Origin: an uncultured Clostridia bacterium
GTDB taxonomy: Bacteria > Bacillota > Clostridia > Christensenellales > Maliibacteriaceae
Assembly: GCA_934613185.1 (NCBI GenBank)
Contig: CAKTSO010000012.1
Coordinates: 1 to 25,078, forward strand
DNA: 25,078 bases
Reading direction: 5' to 3'
The stretch's first letter is position 1. Each line of letters opens with the position of its first letter. The notes below the pieces were generated by a model that was not told the DNA's origin, searched no databases, and saw only the letters and a list, made by a program, of their open reading frames with translations. Of the stretch, positions 23,270-25,078 are shown piece by piece. Both the position numbers and the translations under genes were made by a program.

Positions 23270-24874
23270 TCAATTTAAAAGCTGCGGATCGTCCGCTTGT
23301 CGGATCGCGGGCTCGTTCGGCGCCTGCGGCAGCGTCACGCGCGCGGTGAACATGTCGCCGTTGATGAAGATTCGGAAATCGCCGTTTTGCAGCTTCATCA
23401 GGCTCGTGGCGATTGAAAGCCCGAGGCCGCTGCCCTCCGTCTCGCCGCGGGAGGCGTCCCCGCGCACGAAGCGCTCCATCAATTCGTCGGGCGAAATGTT
23501 GAGCTGATTTTGGGAGATGTTCCGCACGAGCACCGCGACCTGTCTGCCGTCGGAAAACGCGTCGATGTACACGCGCGTGCCGGGCATGGCGTATTTTCGC
23601 ACATTCCCCAGAAGGTTGTCGAACACGCGCCAGATATGCCGTCCGTCGGCCATGACGCGCAGGTCGTGCATGTCGCCGACGACGAGCGTCAGATCGCGCT
23701 TTTTCAGTTCCTCTTCGTATTCGCCCGTGCATTGACGGATGAATTCTTCGAGATTCATCGGCGCGCAGCTTACGGGAAGCGTTCCCGACGCGGCTTTGGA
23801 CGCCTCGACGAGATCCTCCGTCAGTTTTTTTAAGCGCTGGCTCTGGCGGTCGAGCACGCTCAAATACTCCTCGGCATGTTCGCCGTTCACGCCCTCGCGC
23901 TTCATCAGGTCGATATAGCTGATCAGCGCCGTCAGCGGCGTCTTCAAATCGTGCGAAACGTTCGTGATCAGTTCCGTTCGGAATCGTTCGGAGCGCATCC
24001 GCTCGTTGACGGCAATCGCCGCCGCGCCGCCGATGCGATTCAAATCGTCGCCGCAGCGCTTCAAGTCAAAGTGCATCCGGCTCGTGTCAAGATGGCTGTC
24101 CAGTTCGCCCGCGGCAAGGCGTTCGCTCATGCCGCAAAGCTGACGGAACTGGAACACAAAGCGCAGGCAGATCACAAGAACAAACGCGTCGATCGCCATG
24201 ATCGTGAGCAAATACCCGTCGTTAAACCAGCTTTCCCGCGCAAGCGCGACGTTCACGACCAGAACAAACGTGACAAAGAGCGCGCCGCGCCAAACCGTGG
24301 GCAGCACGCGCAGCCCGTGCACGACCGCGCGGCAAAGCCGCCACAGCCCGCGGCAGCAACGCCAAACGAGCGTGTTTTTGAAAAATATCCCCGCCTTGAT
24401 GCGCACGGCAAACGTCATGAACGCCGAGCAGACGATCTCCATGGCGCAAAACAATATCGGCGCAAGAAGCCACAAGAACATGAGCGTCTGCGGCGACGTG
24501 ACGCACGCAAGCACAAATCGCGCCGCCCATAAAAGCGCCCACAACGCCAGTGCATAGATCAAAAGGCACACTTCCAGCGGCACGCGGTCCCAGAAGCCGA
24601 GTGTGATGCCCTCCGATTTGTCCGAATGCCCCGCCGCGCAAATCAAATACGCAAAAAGCGGGATCTCGCAAAGCGCGCTCATCACGCCGGCCGCCGTCGC
24701 CGCGCCGCGAAGCGTGTAGAGCCAATACAGAAACTGCGCAAAATCGCCCGCGACGCGATAGCGCTCGTTCGCGGAGACGATCATCACGAAGATCGACGCC
24801 GCCAGCACTACCGCCAGGATGGAGAACAACGCCGCGGCGGCAAATTTGGCGGCCGCAGCGTATCGTTTATTCAT
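23270..24874 (-). CDS. Sensor histidine kinase with a multi-pass membrane region
   Basis: A 534-residue transmembrane kinase of a two-component system. The N-terminal 245 residues hold about six hydrophobic segments (near 12-34, 60-82, 100-124, 130-156, 197-212 and 222-241) with only short loops. A HAMP-like stretch (RLAAGELDSHLD) is followed by the dimerisation domain with the phosphorylated histidine H308 in NVSHDLKTPLTALISYIDL, and the ATP-binding domain with the N box FDNLLGNVRKYA (N420, N424) and the G box GSGLGLSIA (481-489). It starts inside the end of the response regulator gene (8-base overlap), the usual coupled arrangement. The organisation recalls VanS/BceS-like kinases only in the catalytic part. 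The signal is unknown, and the compact membrane part hints at sensing within or near the membrane. Confidence 0.92.
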   Translation of the reverse strand: MNKRYAAAAKFAAAALFSILAVVLAASIFVMIVSANERYRVAGDFAQFLYWLYTLRGAATAAGVMSALCEIPLFAYLICAAGHSDKSEGITLGFWDRVPLEVCLLIYALALWALLWAARFVLACVTSPQTLMFLWLLAPILFCAMEIVCSAFMTFAVRIKAGIFFKNTLVWRCCRGLWRLCRAVVHGLRVLPTVWRGALFVTFVLVVNVALARESWFNDGYLLTIMAIDAFVLVICLRFVFQFRQLCGMSERLAAGELDSHLDTSRMHFDLKRCGDDLNRIGGAAAIAVNERMRSERFRTELITNVSHDLKTPLTALISYIDLMKREGVNGEHAEEYLSVLDRQSQRLKKLTEDLVEASKAASGTLPVSCAPMNLEEFIRQCTGEYEEELKKRDLTLVVGDMHDLRVMADGRHIWRVFDNLLGNVRKYAMPGTRVYIDAFSDGRQVAVLVRNISQNQLNISPDELMERFVRGDASRGETEGSGLGLSIATSLMKLQNGDFRIFINGDMFTARVTLPQAPNEPAIRQADDPQLLN

Positions 24875-25078
24875 TCAACGCATCACCCCTGTCGATTTTG
24901 TAGCCCTGCCCCCAGACGACCTTGATGTACTTGGGGTGGGCGGGATCGATCTCGATCTTCTCACGCAGATGGCGCACATGCACCGCCACCGCGCCGTCGC
25001 CGGAGAAGGCGGATTCCTGCCAGACCTCTTCATAGATCTGGCGGGACGGGAACACGCGCCCCGGCGCGCTCATCAAAA
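24867..25078 (-). CDS. OmpR/PhoB-type response regulator, C-terminal DNA-binding part (cut by the window end)
   Basis: The frame is open to the window edge and covers only the last 70 or so residues. They form the second half of a winged-helix effector domain: LMSAPGRVFPSRQIYEEVW, then VAVHVRHLREKIEIDPAHPKYIKVVWGQGYKI, which are the recognition helix and C-terminal hairpin of the OmpR/PhoB family. The receiver domain with the phosphorylated aspartate lies beyond the window. The stop overlaps the kinase start by 8 bases, so the two form a cognate pair. Target genes cannot be told from this fragment. Confidence 0.92.
   Translation of the reverse strand, partial: LMSAPGRVFPSRQIYEEVWQESAFSGDGAVAVHVRHLREKIEIDPAHPKYIKVVWGQGYKIDRGDALNE

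Overview
This 25,078-base window is GC-rich (about 60% by eye), densely packed chromosomal DNA. Most genes have AGGAGG-type ribosome binding sites and most transcription units end in a clear hairpin terminator. Several genes point to an anaerobic, low-oxygen-lifestyle Firmicute, probably a GC-rich member of the Clostridia: a three-subunit [FeFe]-hydrogenase, a HelD-type helicase, a barnase/barstar pair, MscL with a zinc-ribbon tail, and UPF0237/UPF0210 proteins. The lineage is inferred from gene content and was not tested by phylogeny. I see no tRNA, rRNA, CRISPR array, transposase or phage gene.

Left part, 1-3961: the last codons of an unidentified gene and a terminator, then larE-larB-larC (+), which make the nickel-pincer nucleotide cofactor of lactate-racemase-type enzymes. 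After larC comes a short non-coding stretch and a lone, more AT-rich gene of unknown function (3222-3923) with its own promoter and terminator.

4018-7076 (-): an operon of helD (RNA polymerase-recycling helicase family), an overlapping acyl-carrier-protein-like gene whose attachment serine appears replaced by aspartate, and a YbaK/EbsC-type deacylase gene.

7189-9095 (+): a promoter and structured leader drive a MoaF-like lipocalin-type protein, a barnase-family ribonuclease with a lipoprotein signal, and its barstar inhibitor. A family 2 glycoside hydrolase (9241-10974) follows from its own promoter.

11008-15293 (+): a near-consensus promoter drives hydC-hydB-hydA, the NuoE-like, NuoF-like and catalytic subunits of an NAD-linked, probably electron-bifurcating [FeFe]-hydrogenase. 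mscL follows as a separate unit and converges on the next block.

15907-20632 (-): an RND exporter of about 1376 residues followed by a MarR regulator. The exporter carries an extra predicted coiled coil of about 320 residues in the place of the docking domain, and no membrane-fusion or outer-membrane partner is present. This is the most unusual protein in the window.

20636-23258: an RpiB/LacA/LacB-type isomerase (-) is divergent from an ACT-domain protein and a UPF0210 protein (+). A 15-bp direct repeat with a 19-bp period overlaps both -35 boxes between them. At the right edge (-) lies a two-component system: a response regulator cut by the window end and an overlapping histidine kinase with about six membrane segments.
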